Positions 7,625 through 16,705 are shown, counted from the stretch's first letter. The stretch is 64,000 nucleotides of DNA from Phycisphaerales bacterium (GCA_023135165.1 JAGLTS010000025.1:1-64000); one strand, 5' to 3'. Notes: generated from the sequence alone by a model not told the origin. A program made the numbers and translations.

Positions 7625-9475
7625 ATGCTGCACTCGGCCGACCCCAACCTGCGGAACGTCGCGATCATCGCGCACGTCGATCACGGCAAGACCACGCTGG
7701 TGGACGCTATGCTCGCTTCGTGCGGCGCGCTCGCCCATCGCGGTGACGCCCAGGAGTGCGTGCTCGACTCCGATCCGCTGGAACGCGAGCGGGGCATCAC
7801 CATCTTCTCCAAGAATTGCGCGATCGCGTATCGGCCCGCCGCCGGCGACCGCGCCGGCGAGACCTTCCGCATCAACCTGATCGACACACCCGGACACGCG
7901 GACTTTGGCGGCGAGGTCGAGCGAGTGCTCAAGATGGCCGATGGCGTGCTGCTGCTGGTGGACGCCTTTGAGGGTCCCATGCCGCAGACGCGGTTCGTGC
8001 TCGGCAAGGCGCTGGCGCTGGACCTTCCACTCATTGTCGTCGTGAACAAGTGCGACCGCCCCGACGCGCGCCACGAGAAGGTCGTCGAAGAGGTGTTCGA
8101 CCTGCTCATAGCGTTGGAGGCTGGCGATAAGCATCTCGACTTCCCCGTCATCTACGCCTCGGGCCGCGACGGCTGGGCGTCAACCGATCCGGCAGCGTCT
8201 TCTTCGGATGTGACGCCGCTTCTGGATGCGATCGTTCAGCGCATCCCCGCGCCTGTCGGTTACGCCGACGTACCGCTTCAGTTGCTTATCACCAGCCTGG
8301 ATTACTCCTCGTACGTCGGGCGCATCGCGATCGGTCGGGTCTTTGCCGGGGCGATCAGTTCCGGGCAGGCGGTCACGATCTGCCACGCCGACGGCTCGCT
8401 TCGCCGGGCTCGCGCATTGAAGGTGTACCGTTTTGAGAATCTCGGCCGCGTGCCGGCGGACATCGTCTCCGTCGGCGACCTGTGCGCGATCGAGGGGATC
8501 GGCGATTTCGAGATCGGCGACACCATCGCGTGCCCGGATGTGCCGCATCCCATCGCGCGCGTGGCGGTGGATGAGCCAACGCTGCACATGCTGTTCCGGA
8601 TCAACGATTCGCCGTTCGCCGGACGCGAGGGCAAGTACGTCACATCGCACCAACTTTCCGAGCGGCTTCAGCGCGAGTTGCGGTCGAACCTCGCTCTGCG
8701 GGTGGAGCCCGGCGAATCCACGGACGAGTTCCGCGTATCCGGCCGTGGACTGCTCCACCTGGGCATCCTACTGGAGAACATGCGCCGCGAGGGCTACGAG
8801 CTGTCCGTCGGCCGGCCGGAAGTGATCGAGAAGGAGATTGACGGCCTCCGCTGTGAGCCGATCGAGCTGCTGACTGTGGATGTTAGCCAGGAGCGCATGG
8901 GTGCGGCGCTGGAATTGCTCGGTATGCGCGGCGGCGAGATCCGGTCGTTCGATCAGCGCGGCGACCGCATGCACGTGGAGTGCGAGATCCCCGCCCGAGG
9001 CCTGATCGGGCTGCGCAGCCGCATGCTCACCGCGACCGCAGGCCAGGTGGTGATGTATCACAGCTTCCAGCGGTACGCGCCGGTGCGCGCGATCGAACAC
9101 TGCAGGCAGAACGGCGTGATGATTGCCACCGAATCCGGGCAGGCCAAGACGCATGCGCTTCAGAACCTCTCGGAGCGCGGTGTGATGTTCGTCAAGCCGC
9201 AGGACCCGGTCTACACCGGTCAGATCGTCGGCGAGCACAGCCGCGAGAACGACCTGTCGGTGAACGTCGCCAAGGGTAAGGCATTCTCCAACGTGCGAGA
9301 ATCGACGAAGGAGGCGACGGTCGTGCTGAAGGCGCCGCGGACGATCTCGCTGGAGGCGGCGCTGGAGTACATCGAGACGGACGAACTGGTGGAGATCACG
9401 CCCGAGTCGGTTCGGCTTCGGAAGAAGTTGCTGACCGAAAACGACCGCAAACGAGCGAATCGACGACGACGGTAG
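7625..9475 (+). CDS. typA: Ribosome-associated translational GTPase TypA/BipA
   Basis: At 616 residues this has the full family length. The N-terminal G domain opens LRNVAIIAHVDHGKTTLVDA (P-loop), followed by ERERGITIFSKN (switch I), DTPGHADFGGEVERVL (G3) and VVNKCDRPDAR (G4). The C-terminal half has the BipA-specific RGLIGLRSRMLTATAG and KAFSNVRESTKEATVVLKAP segments. TypA binds the 70S ribosome and assists assembly or stress adaptation. It is a single gene with decayed integrase fragments on both sides (7260-7562 and 9515-9702). No ribosome binding site is evident before the ATG at 7625. Confidence 0.96.
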   Translation: MLHSADPNLRNVAIIAHVDHGKTTLVDAMLASCGALAHRGDAQECVLDSDPLERERGITIFSKNCAIAYRPAAGDRAGETFRINLIDTPGHADFGGEVERVLKMADGVLLLVDAFEGPMPQTRFVLGKALALDLPLIVVVNKCDRPDARHEKVVEEVFDLLIALEAGDKHLDFPVIYASGRDGWASTDPAASSSDVTPLLDAIVQRIPAPVGYADVPLQLLITSLDYSSYVGRIAIGRVFAGAISSGQAVTICHADGSLRRARALKVYRFENLGRVPADIVSVGDLCAIEGIGDFEIGDTIACPDVPHPIARVAVDEPTLHMLFRINDSPFAGREGKYVTSHQLSERLQRELRSNLALRVEPGESTDEFRVSGRGLLHLGILLENMRREGYELSVGRPEVIEKEIDGLRCEPIELLTVDVSQERMGAALELLGMRGGEIRSFDQRGDRMHVECEIPARGLIGLRSRMLTATAGQVVMYHSFQRYAPVRAIEHCRQNGVMIATESGQAKTHALQNLSERGVMFVKPQDPVYTGQIVGEHSRENDLSVNVAKGKAFSNVRESTKEATVVLKAPRTISLEAALEYIETDELVEITPESVRLRKKLLTENDRKRANRRRR

Positions 9476-9514
9476 CCAGCCAGGGCAAAAACTCCATCCG
9501 GCGGGCGACTCGGC

Positions 9515-9702
9515 GCAACAGAATTCTCAGCGGCCAGTGATGCCCGGCGCGGAACGAGCGAGCCAATGACGATCCAAAGCGCTCGCAGGATGGACATTCC
9601 GTGCTTCGACAGGACGGGAGAACGGGTAGTCTACTCCACCTGAGGCAAAACGAATCTGCCTGCAAAACCTGATGTACCAAGGAGTGCGGAGTCTTCGTCA
9701 TA
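9515..9702 (-). mobile_element. Decayed 5' end of an integrase-type insertion sequence (copy B)
   Basis: On the minus strand this matches copies A, C, D and E over about 180 bp, and a short open frame reads MSILRALWIVIGSLVPRRAS, equivalent to the MPILRALWTVLRSLMLRRST start of the integrase at 16918. It loses similarity after LAAENS. It occupies nearly the whole gap between typA and the ECF sigma gene, ending about 10 bp before the sigma start, so it may now supply that gene's upstream region. Confidence 0.75.
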
Positions 9703-9712
9703 GATAGGTGTT

Positions 9713-10291
9713 GTGGTGCAGGATGATGAGCGGCACAAACCAGGCAGCGATGATCGAAGTGATGAGCAGCTTGTGGCTGCGATCAATCGTGGCGATCACT
9801 CGGCATTCGAGGTGCTGTATCTGCGCTATCGCGATTGGGTGGTGGCTCTCGCTTATCGGTTTACGGGCGATCGTGAATTGGCGCTCGATGTGCTGCAAGA
9901 TGTCTTCGTGTACTTCGTGAAGCGATTCCCCGGCTTTGAGTTGCATGGGAAGATGAAGTCGTTTCTGTATCCGGCGGTGCGCCACACGGCGATTGCGATT
10001 CAGAGCAAATCGCGCCGGATGAAGCCGATGACCAAGGTTGGGGATCAGGTTGACGTATCGACAGTGTTTGACGCCGAGGCGATTGAGGGTCGTGAGCAGC
10101 TGGCCGAGGCCGTGTCGGCGTTGCCGGCCAGGCAGCGTGAGGTGCTGCTGCTGCGATTTGGGGGTGGCCTGTCGATTGAGGAGATCGCCGCAGCAGTGGA
10201 TGTGCCGACGGGAACGGTGAAATCGCGGCTGCATCATGCTTTGGCGTCGTTGCGCAATGATCCGAGAGCGCGTGATGTGCTCGGAGAGTGA
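9713..10291 (+). CDS. ECF-type RNA polymerase sigma factor
   Basis: This 192-residue sigma-70 family protein shows region 2 (DHSAFEVLYLRYRDWVVALAYRFTGD, with LDVLQDVFVYF), a short linker, and region 4 with the helix-turn-helix ALPARQREVLLLRFGGGLSIEEIAAAVDVP followed by GTVKSRLHHALASLR. No region 3 is present, as expected for extracytoplasmic-function sigmas. Two tandem GTG codons (9713, 9716) are possible starts. It heads a four-gene plus-strand cassette with a membrane-anchored dockerin protein, a secreted protein and a VIT/VWA protein, and probably directs their expression. The family is certain; the regulon is inferred from neighbours. Confidence 0.9.
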   Translation: MVQDDERHKPGSDDRSDEQLVAAINRGDHSAFEVLYLRYRDWVVALAYRFTGDRELALDVLQDVFVYFVKRFPGFELHGKMKSFLYPAVRHTAIAIQSKSRRMKPMTKVGDQVDVSTVFDAEAIEGREQLAEAVSALPARQREVLLLRFGGGLSIEEIAAAVDVPTGTVKSRLHHALASLRNDPRARDVLGE

Positions 10292-10361
10292 TCTCACAAA
10301 AGGTGGGCTTTGGATTGAACCTTCGGCGGCTTGGCGCGCTTGAGGTGATGGAGATGCGGTG

Positions 10362-10838
10362 ATGTGTGAGCATGAGAGACATTCTGAGCCGGACGATTTT
10401 CCGGTGCCCGACGAGATGCCGCGCTTGACCATGGCGTTGTCGGCATTGACCGAATCGGGGCCGGTGGTACCACGGAGCGTGGACGAGGCGATCCTGGCGC
10501 AGGCGCAGCGAGCGCTTTCGCATCCGCGGCGAAGACGATGGGGCGGACCGGTGTTGGCGGCTGCATCCATCGGGCTCGCGGGGGCGATCACCTGGCTTGT
10601 GCTGCGGCCGGCGTTGATGACACCAGTTCCCGACAGCGGTCGGGCGACCATTCTTGCGGGTGATCTGGATGGCTCGGGGCACGTGAACATCGTTGATGCG
10701 TTTATTCTGGCCCGTGGACTGGAGACGGGGGCGCCACCGGTTGGTGGTGATTTCAATGGGGACGGTCGGATTGACCGCGCTGATGTCGATGCACTGGCGA
10801 TGCGAGCGGTTGCGGTGAACCCGGGAGCGAGATCATGA
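10362..10838 (+). CDS. Membrane-anchored dockerin-type protein downstream of an ECF sigma factor
   Basis: The product has a cytoplasmic N-terminal region of about 65 residues, one membrane helix (GPVLAAASIGLAGAITWLVL) preceded by HPRRRRW, and an external C terminus with two dockerin-like calcium-binding repeats: DLDGSGHVNIVDAFILARGL and DFNGDGRIDRADVDALAMRA. The gene occupies the slot of an anti-sigma factor and its cytoplasmic segment could contact the sigma, but no zinc-binding anti-sigma motif (HxxxCxxC) is present. A dockerin displayed outside the membrane would bind a cohesin-like partner. The start at ATG 10362 is chosen over the adjacent GTG at 10359. The stop overlaps the next gene by 4 bp. 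Confidence 0.7.
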   Translation: MCEHERHSEPDDFPVPDEMPRLTMALSALTESGPVVPRSVDEAILAQAQRALSHPRRRRWGGPVLAAASIGLAGAITWLVLRPALMTPVPDSGRATILAGDLDGSGHVNIVDAFILARGLETGAPPVGGDFNGDGRIDRADVDALAMRAVAVNPGARS

Positions 10839-11308
10839 AACGCAGAATGGTGTCGATTTGCGGGCTGCCGGTGGTGGCGGCGATTCTCTTGGCTACCTTG
10901 TGCGGGCAGGGATTCGCGGTTGCGCAGACCGAGCCGTCAGTGAGATTCGATGTGCTGTCGGTGTTCGTGGAAACCGGTGAGTCGCCGCTCGCAGCATGGC
11001 AACTGGACCTTTCGGCGACGGTGGGCGATGTGCAGATCATCGGCATTGAGGGTGGCGAGCATCCGGCGTTCCGCGAGCCGCCGTACTACGACCCGGCCGC
11101 CATGCAGCAGGAGCGCGTGATCATCGCCAGCTTCAGCACGCTGCCCGGCGCTGAGCTTCCCACCGGGCGCACGCGCATCGCGACGATCCACCTGATGATC
11201 ACCGGCGACACCGAGCCGATCTTCGAAACCCACCTCGACGCCGCCGTCACGAGCGACGGCAGCGCGATCGACGTCACTGTCCACACGACCTTGGGGATGG
11301 ATTCATGA
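10835..11308 (+). CDS. Secreted protein of unknown function, possibly cohesin-like
   Basis: A Sec signal peptide (about residues 1-31, LPVVAAILLATLCGQGFAVA ending before QTEP) precedes a compact beta-rich domain of about 125 residues. Alternating hydrophobic strands such as RFDVLSVFVETGESPLAAW and TRIATIHLMITGDTEP resemble the jelly-roll of cohesin or carbohydrate-binding domains, and the gene follows a dockerin-bearing protein by a 4-bp overlap. A cohesin-dockerin pair would make sense of the arrangement, but the similarity is at the level of pattern only. I do not recognise the family. It also overlaps the downstream VIT/VWA gene by 4 bp. Confidence 0.55.
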   Translation: MKRRMVSICGLPVVAAILLATLCGQGFAVAQTEPSVRFDVLSVFVETGESPLAAWQLDLSATVGDVQIIGIEGGEHPAFREPPYYDPAAMQQERVIIASFSTLPGAELPTGRTRIATIHLMITGDTEPIFETHLDAAVTSDGSAIDVTVHTTLGMDS

Positions 11309-13485
11309 AGCAGATGAACCGAAACGCCGTCGCGTTGCTGCTGTGCCTGTTCTGCACGAGCGCGCTGGTTGTGCTGTGCAATTGTGAGAGCGGCTCTGCC
11401 ACGAGGGTCGGGTCTCCGGCTCCTGAGGCCGCAAGATCGATGACAAAACCGTTGCTCGGCGACATCCCGTTGCTCGGCGAGCTCTTTCGTGCTGGGTCAG
11501 CCACATCCGGCAAGCACGACTCTGTCGTGGGAGTGCCTCAACAGGAACTGTGGGTTATTGCCAAAGCGCCATCGGATGAACAGCTTGAGGCGCAGTTGGA
11601 GCAGGGAACATCGGATGATGTGCCCGGCTGCGGTGGAATGGTGTGCTGCCTGCCGGTGGTTGGAGAGGACGCCGAGCCGAAACTCGTGCCGATGCCACTT
11701 AAGCACACGAACGTGGACGCGTCGGTTGCGGGGTTCGTTGCGTCGGTCACCGTGACGCAGCAGTTTCACAATCCATACAACGAGAAGATTGAAGCGTCAT
11801 ACGTGTTTCCGCTGCCACAGAACGCTGCGGTGAGCGAGTTCATCATGGTGATCGGCGACCGCCGGATCCGAGGCATCGTTCGCGAGCGTGAGGAAGCGGA
11901 GAGGATCTACCACCAGGCTCGCGCCCAAGGCTATGTTGCGTCGCTGCTCACGCAGGAACGGCCCAACGTGTTTACCCAGAAGATCGCCAACATAGAGCCG
12001 GGCAAGCAGATTGACGTGGAGGTGACGTACTACAACACCTTGGCATATCACGACGGGTGGTTCCAGTTCGTGTTCCCGATGGTGGTGGGGCCGCGGTTCA
12101 ATCCGTCGCACATGACCGACGGCATCGGTGCGGTTGCCCGCGGACAGCGGGGGGGCTCCGGCCAGAACACTGAAGTGCAATACCTTCGCCCCAATGAACG
12201 CAGTGGACATGACATCGCGCTGACACTCAACATCGATGCCGGCGTCGTGATCGAGGAGGTGAAGAGCATCAATCACCGCGTGCAGGTTGATGGGGTGAAA
12301 TCGCCGACCGTGCAGGTTTGCCTGAAGGACAACGACACGATCCCGAATCGCGATTTCGTGCTCGCCTGGCGCGTCGCCGGGCACGAGCCAAAGGCAGCGG
12401 TCGTGATGCATCGTGATGAGCGGGGCGGTTTTTTCTCACTCATGGTCTACCCGCCGGAGGTGATTCAAACGCAGCGGCGGAGCCCGATTGAAATGGTGTT
12501 CGTGCTCGACTGTTCCGGTTCGATGAGCGGCGAGCCGCTCGCGCTGGCGAAACGCGCGGTGCAGCGGGCGCTGACGCAGATGGAGCCTGATGACACGTTC
12601 CAGATCATCCGGTTCTCCGAGCGCGCCTCATCGCTGGGACCCAAGCCGATCGTCGCCAGTGAAGCGAATATCCAGCGGGGGCTTGCCTACCTCGCTTCGC
12701 TCACGTCCGGGGGAGGCACGCTGATGATCAACGGCATCCGCGCGGCCCTGGACTTCCCGCACGATGAACGGCGCACCCGGTACGTCACGTTCCTCACCGA
12801 TGGCTACATCGGCAACGAAACCGAGATCCTGGGGGAAGTGCAGAAACACGTCGGCTCGGCACGGATCTTCAGCTTCGGCATCGGCTCGTCCACGAACCGT
12901 TACCTGATGGAGCGCATGGCAAAGCTCGGCCGTGGGGTCGTGGCATTCATCGGGCCGCGCGAGGATCCCGAGCCGATCGTTGATCTCTTTGTTGAGCGCA
13001 TCAGTCATCCGGCAATGATGGATGTGGAGATTGACTGGGCGGGCATGCGGGCCAGGGACGTGACGCCGCAGCGGCTGCCGGATGTGTTCGCGGGGCGGCC
13101 GCTTATGCTCACCGGACGGTTTGACGGTGACGGCGTGACCACCGTCAACATCCACGGCCATGTTGCCGGCGAGGAAATCGTCCTGCCGATCACCGTGAAC
13201 CTCGATGATGTGGACACGCAGCACTCGGCCATGGCGAACGTGTGGGCGCGGATGCAGATCGCGCAGCTCGCCGATCACATGGTGTTCGATGGCGAAGCAG
13301 GCCTTGCCGATCGCGTGCGAGAGTTGGCGCTGGAGTACGGCATCATGAGTGCGTACACCGCATTCGTGGCGGTGGATTCCTCACACATTACCGAGGGGGA
13401 ACACGGTACTGAGGTCCAGGTCGCGGTCCCCGTCCCAGAAGGCGTGCGGTACGAAACGACGGTGGAGTCGCACTCCGGCGGGTAA
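11305..13485 (+). CDS. VIT and von Willebrand factor A domain protein
   Basis: After a hydrophobic signal segment (residues 8-25) comes an unusual stretch, LLGDIPLLGELFRAGS, which matches the signature of secretin C-terminal domains, then a linker. The VIT domain spans about residues 125-250 (FVASVTVTQQFHNPYNEKIE, SYVFPLPQNAAVSEFIM). A VWA domain at about 395-570 has an intact MIDAS DCSGSMSG motif. The C-terminal portion is helical and ends AYTAFVAVD. This is a common architecture in planctomycete surface proteins. VWA domains bind metal and protein ligands. It is the last gene of the sigma cassette (4-bp overlap upstream). Whether the N terminus is a signal peptide or a lipoprotein signal is unclear, since the cysteine context is not a canonical lipobox. 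Confidence 0.85.
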   Translation: MKQMNRNAVALLLCLFCTSALVVLCNCESGSATRVGSPAPEAARSMTKPLLGDIPLLGELFRAGSATSGKHDSVVGVPQQELWVIAKAPSDEQLEAQLEQGTSDDVPGCGGMVCCLPVVGEDAEPKLVPMPLKHTNVDASVAGFVASVTVTQQFHNPYNEKIEASYVFPLPQNAAVSEFIMVIGDRRIRGIVREREEAERIYHQARAQGYVASLLTQERPNVFTQKIANIEPGKQIDVEVTYYNTLAYHDGWFQFVFPMVVGPRFNPSHMTDGIGAVARGQRGGSGQNTEVQYLRPNERSGHDIALTLNIDAGVVIEEVKSINHRVQVDGVKSPTVQVCLKDNDTIPNRDFVLAWRVAGHEPKAAVVMHRDERGGFFSLMVYPPEVIQTQRRSPIEMVFVLDCSGSMSGEPLALAKRAVQRALTQMEPDDTFQIIRFSERASSLGPKPIVASEANIQRGLAYLASLTSGGGTLMINGIRAALDFPHDERRTRYVTFLTDGYIGNETEILGEVQKHVGSARIFSFGIGSSTNRYLMERMAKLGRGVVAFIGPREDPEPIVDLFVERISHPAMMDVEIDWAGMRARDVTPQRLPDVFAGRPLMLTGRFDGDGVTTVNIHGHVAGEEIVLPITVNLDDVDTQHSAMANVWARMQIAQLADHMVFDGEAGLADRVRELALEYGIMSAYTAFVAVDSSHITEGEHGTEVQVAVPVPEGVRYETTVESHSGG

Positions 13486-13646
13486 GGAACTCGCAAGGGG
13501 ATGGACAGAGGCGGATGAACTTACTGAAAGAGATGGGTGGTCCGTGGCAGTGTCACCGGTGTCTTTATGCTGCTGAGTTGGGGTCAAGTCGGCTGCGTTG
13601 GTGATATTACCTTCGGCCCCGTCCTGTCTCAATTCTCCGCCTAACA
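13486..13646. other. Intergenic stretch with no recognised feature
   Basis: About 160 bp separate the VIT/VWA gene from a repeat shared with the island's right end. I see no convincing open frame, RNA or hairpin terminator here. Confidence 0.5.
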
Positions 13647-13686
13647 CTGAGTCGCTGGCCAATCAGGAGATCTGACGTCGAACCCC
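13647..13686 (+). repeat. 40-bp direct repeat R, copy 1
   Basis: This 40-bp sequence recurs at 40014-40053 in the same orientation with two mismatches (core GTCGCTGGCCAATCAGGAGA). Here it lies about 50 bp before a truncated integrase start, so it may be the left end of that insertion sequence. At the second site it directly abuts the tRNA-Thr att repeat. Confidence 0.8.
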
Positions 13687-13736
13687 GCTTGTTCTCAGAG
13701 CACCGTGCCGGGTTCTGGAACGGCTAGACTGGTGTC

Positions 13737-13880
13737 ATGCTGACGACTCCGTTGCAGATGTTGCTGTTCGTCATCGCGGGTTGGCTGAATGAGGCGCAGC
13801 GCGAGAAGACCGCTTCGGTAAGTGCTCGCGGATCGAGTGAACCCACGCCCGGAAGGGCGAGCCGGGAAGTCCTCGCGTGA
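13737..13880 (+). pseudogene. Truncated N terminus of a second integrase/transposase type
   Basis: A 47-codon frame begins MLTTPLQMLLFVIAGWLNEA, the N terminus I recognise from IS-encoded integrases common in planctomycetes (usually followed by an EENRVLREQL helix). After about 25 residues the similarity stops and the frame ends at 13880. It is a remnant of a different subgroup from the AENLALRHQL family seen in copies A to E. The remaining sequence up to the xylA ribosome binding site holds nothing else that I can identify. Confidence 0.7.
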
Positions 13881-13940
13881 CTCGGGTATAGTCGTGCCCC
13901 CGCCCCCGGAAGTAGAGAACTAATCAAGGAGGCAGTGACG

Positions 13941-15086
13941 ATGGCTCTCGTCGATCTTCGCACACAGGCAACACGGCGCGATCCGCAACAACTACTCGCG
14001 CATCTCAACAGCTTCGAGCTTGATCTCAAGTTCTCCGCTGGGATCTGGTACTTCTCACCCGGGGGCAGCCGGTTCCACGAGCGGTACGGTGATGAGCTGA
14101 CGATCGAGCAGCGCCTTGAGATCGCGGCTGGGCTCGCCGACTACGGTCTGGCGGCGATGGAAGCGCACTACCCCAACGAAATCAACGAGGACAACGTCGA
14201 ACTCTGGCGCGCCTTCTCGCGAGATACCGGCATCCGGCTGCTCACCGTCATCCCCCTGCTCTTCTGGGATCAGCAGTTCGAGTTCGGTTCACTCTCCAAC
14301 CCGATGGACGCCCCCCGGAAAGTAGCCATCGCGCGCACGAAAGGTGCGCTGCAACTGAACAAGGAACTCGACACCGACTTCGCCGTCGTCTGGCCCGGCA
14401 TCGACGGCTACGAGAACCCGTTCGGCGTTGATTTCACCGCCATGCGCGATCGCTTTGCGGAAGGACTCGCCGAGGCGATGGACGCCGTGCCGGGCGTGCG
14501 CATCGCGTTCGAACCCAAGCCGTACGAACCGCGCGGGCGCATTCTCTTCGGCACCACGCCCGAGGGGTTACTGCTCGGCAAGCACGTTGAATCGTTGCTC
14601 ACCACTAATGAAAATCGCCGGCTGCTCGATGATGGCCATCGCCTCTGCTGCATGAACCCGGAAGTCGGCCACGTGCTGATGGGCTTTGAAGATCTTGCCT
14701 ATGCATTCTCCTGGCCGCTGTCCGAGGGCCGCCTTGCGCACACGCACTGGAACAGCCAGCCGCTCGGGAACTACGACCAGGATCTCAACGTCGGCGCCAT
14801 CTCCCCCGAGCAACTTGAGGCGTTGGTGTACACCCTCACAATGTACGGCTACACCGGGTACTTCGGCATTGACATCAACCCCGAGCGCATGCCTGTGGAC
14901 ACGGCGCTGCGCATTTCGATGGATGCAATCCGCGCCGCCAACGATCGCGTGAACGACATGGATCACGAAGCGATCCTCTTCTCGCAGCAGCAGCCTGAGC
15001 AGTGCCGCGGCTGGCTGGAGGCCTATTTGGTACGTGCCCGCGCGGCCCATCCCGATCGTCTGCCGGAACTGAAACGCCCGCTCTGA
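13941..15086 (+). CDS. xylA: Xylose isomerase family protein
   Basis: This 381-residue TIM-barrel protein keeps the xylose isomerase active-site pattern: AFEPKPYEP (metal-bridging Glu and catalytic Lys), NPEVGH (Glu/His metal ligands), NYDQDLNVG (two Asp) and a final FGIDINPERM Asp. It would interconvert D-xylose and D-xylulose using two divalent metals in the cytoplasm. The ATG at 13941 follows AAGGAGG with 8-nt spacing, and an in-frame GTG at 13935 lies too close to that site. xylulokinase follows 23 bp downstream, which strongly supports the pathway. Overall similarity to classic XylA looks distant, so a related pentose or hexose specificity is possible. Confidence 0.85.
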   Translation: MALVDLRTQATRRDPQQLLAHLNSFELDLKFSAGIWYFSPGGSRFHERYGDELTIEQRLEIAAGLADYGLAAMEAHYPNEINEDNVELWRAFSRDTGIRLLTVIPLLFWDQQFEFGSLSNPMDAPRKVAIARTKGALQLNKELDTDFAVVWPGIDGYENPFGVDFTAMRDRFAEGLAEAMDAVPGVRIAFEPKPYEPRGRILFGTTPEGLLLGKHVESLLTTNENRRLLDDGHRLCCMNPEVGHVLMGFEDLAYAFSWPLSEGRLAHTHWNSQPLGNYDQDLNVGAISPEQLEALVYTLTMYGYTGYFGIDINPERMPVDTALRISMDAIRAANDRVNDMDHEAILFSQQQPEQCRGWLEAYLVRARAAHPDRLPELKRPL

Positions 15087-15109
15087 CTTCAATCCGTCGA
15101 GGAAGATCC

Positions 15110-16642
15110 ATGGCCGCGTATCTACTGGGCATCGACGTCGGCACCGGCGGCAGCAAGGCGCTGCTCATTGATGAGACCGGCCATGTCGCGGCGGCGGTCA
15201 CGACCGAGTATCCACTGCACACGCCGAAGCCGTTGTGGTCCGAGCAAAACCCGCACGACTGGTACGACGCCACGGTTAAGAGCATTCGAGCCGTCCTCGC
15301 GGAGGCGAATGCGTCAGGCGATGATGTTGTTGGGATGGGATTGACCGGTCAGATGCACGGGCTGGTGCTCCTCGATGAACACGGTGACGTGCTGCGGCCG
15401 GCCATTCTGTGGAATGATCAGCGCACCGCCGCGCAGTGTGATGAAATACACCAACGCGTCGGGCTTGAGCGCGTGCTCGCCATCACCGGCAAACCCGCCC
15501 TCACCGGATTCACCGCGTCGAAAGTGCTTTGGGTTCGCGAGCAGGAGCGCGATGTGTTTGACCGGGCGGCGCACCTGTTGCTCCCGAAGGATTACGTGCG
15601 ATACCGCCTAACCGGGGAACTGAAGAGCGATGTGGCCGACGCCTCCGGCACGATGTTGTTCGACGTGGGGGCGAGGCGCTGGTCCGATGAGATGATCGAG
15701 GCGCTTGATGTGCCACGTGCGTGGTTGCCGGAGGTAACCGAGTCGCCGGTGGTCAGCGCGACACTGAGTACCGAAGCGGCAAGCGCGACGGGACTTCCGG
15801 GGGGGCTCCCGGTCGTCGCCGGGGCCGGGGACCAAGCGGCGGAGGCGGTCGGGTGCGGCATCGTCGGCCCGGGGCAGGTGTCGGTCACCATCGGCACGTC
15901 CGGCGTCGTGTTCGCCGCAATGGAGCGATACGCGCCCCCGCTGGAGAACGGCCTGCACGCCTACTGCCACGCCATCCCGGACCAGTGGCATGTCATGGGC
16001 GTGATGCTCTCAGCCGGTGGCAGCCTGCGGTGGTACCGCGATGAGTTGGGGCGTGAAGAAACGGCACAAGCGCAGCAGGCGGAGCGCGATCCCTACGAGA
16101 TCCTGCTCGAAGACGCAGCGCACGCCCCACCGGGATGTGAGGGATTGGTGTTTCTCCCGTACCTCGCCGGTGAACGCACGCCGTACGCCGATCCGCACGC
16201 GCGCGGGGCGTTCGTCGGCCTGACGCTACGGCACACGAAGGCGCACCTCACGCGGGCCGTGGTCGAAGGGGTGACGTTCGGTTTGTTGGACTGTCTGAAC
16301 CTCGCACGCCGTGCCGGGTTACGTTTCGAGACGGTGCGGATCTCCGGGGGTGGTGCGCGGAGCCTGTTCTGGCGGCAGTTGCTCGCCGACGTGTTCCAGT
16401 GCCGCGTCGCCACGGTGAACGTCACACAGGGCGCCGCCTACGGCGCTGCGCTTCTGGCAGGGGTCGGTGGCGGCCTGTTCCCGAACGTGGCGGCGGCGTG
16501 CCACGACACGATCCGCGAATCGACCATCGCCCAACCCACGTTGGCAGAACCGGTGTATCGCGAGTTACACCGCGTGTACCGCGGTCTTTATCAGTCCCTC
16601 AAGCCGAGGTTCGTCGAGCTGGCAGAGACTGCCGCCGAGTGA
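15110..16642 (+). CDS. xylB: Xylulokinase (FGGY family)
   Basis: The protein (510 residues) begins AAYLLGIDVGTGGSKALLID, the ATP-binding first phosphate motif of FGGY kinases. It continues with LTGQMHGLVLLD and ILWNDQRTAAQCDEI, which are typical of xylulokinases, the catalytic-base segment AGAGDQAAEAVGCG, and C-terminal ISGGGARSLFWRQLLADVF. It phosphorylates D-xylulose for entry to the pentose phosphate pathway. The ATG at 15110 has GAGGAAG upstream; a longer frame from GTG 15002 would overlap xylA and adds nonconserved residues. It forms a two-gene operon with the xylose isomerase. Confidence 0.92.
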   Translation: MAAYLLGIDVGTGGSKALLIDETGHVAAAVTTEYPLHTPKPLWSEQNPHDWYDATVKSIRAVLAEANASGDDVVGMGLTGQMHGLVLLDEHGDVLRPAILWNDQRTAAQCDEIHQRVGLERVLAITGKPALTGFTASKVLWVREQERDVFDRAAHLLLPKDYVRYRLTGELKSDVADASGTMLFDVGARRWSDEMIEALDVPRAWLPEVTESPVVSATLSTEAASATGLPGGLPVVAGAGDQAAEAVGCGIVGPGQVSVTIGTSGVVFAAMERYAPPLENGLHAYCHAIPDQWHVMGVMLSAGGSLRWYRDELGREETAQAQQAERDPYEILLEDAAHAPPGCEGLVFLPYLAGERTPYADPHARGAFVGLTLRHTKAHLTRAVVEGVTFGLLDCLNLARRAGLRFETVRISGGGARSLFWRQLLADVFQCRVATVNVTQGAAYGAALLAGVGGGLFPNVAAACHDTIRESTIAQPTLAEPVYRELHRVYRGLYQSLKPRFVELAETAAE

Positions 16643-16705
16643 GGAGGCCCGCTCATCATCCCCTTCCCACCGTCCATACAGTTAATTACGCTGCGCTTCG
16701 ATGTA

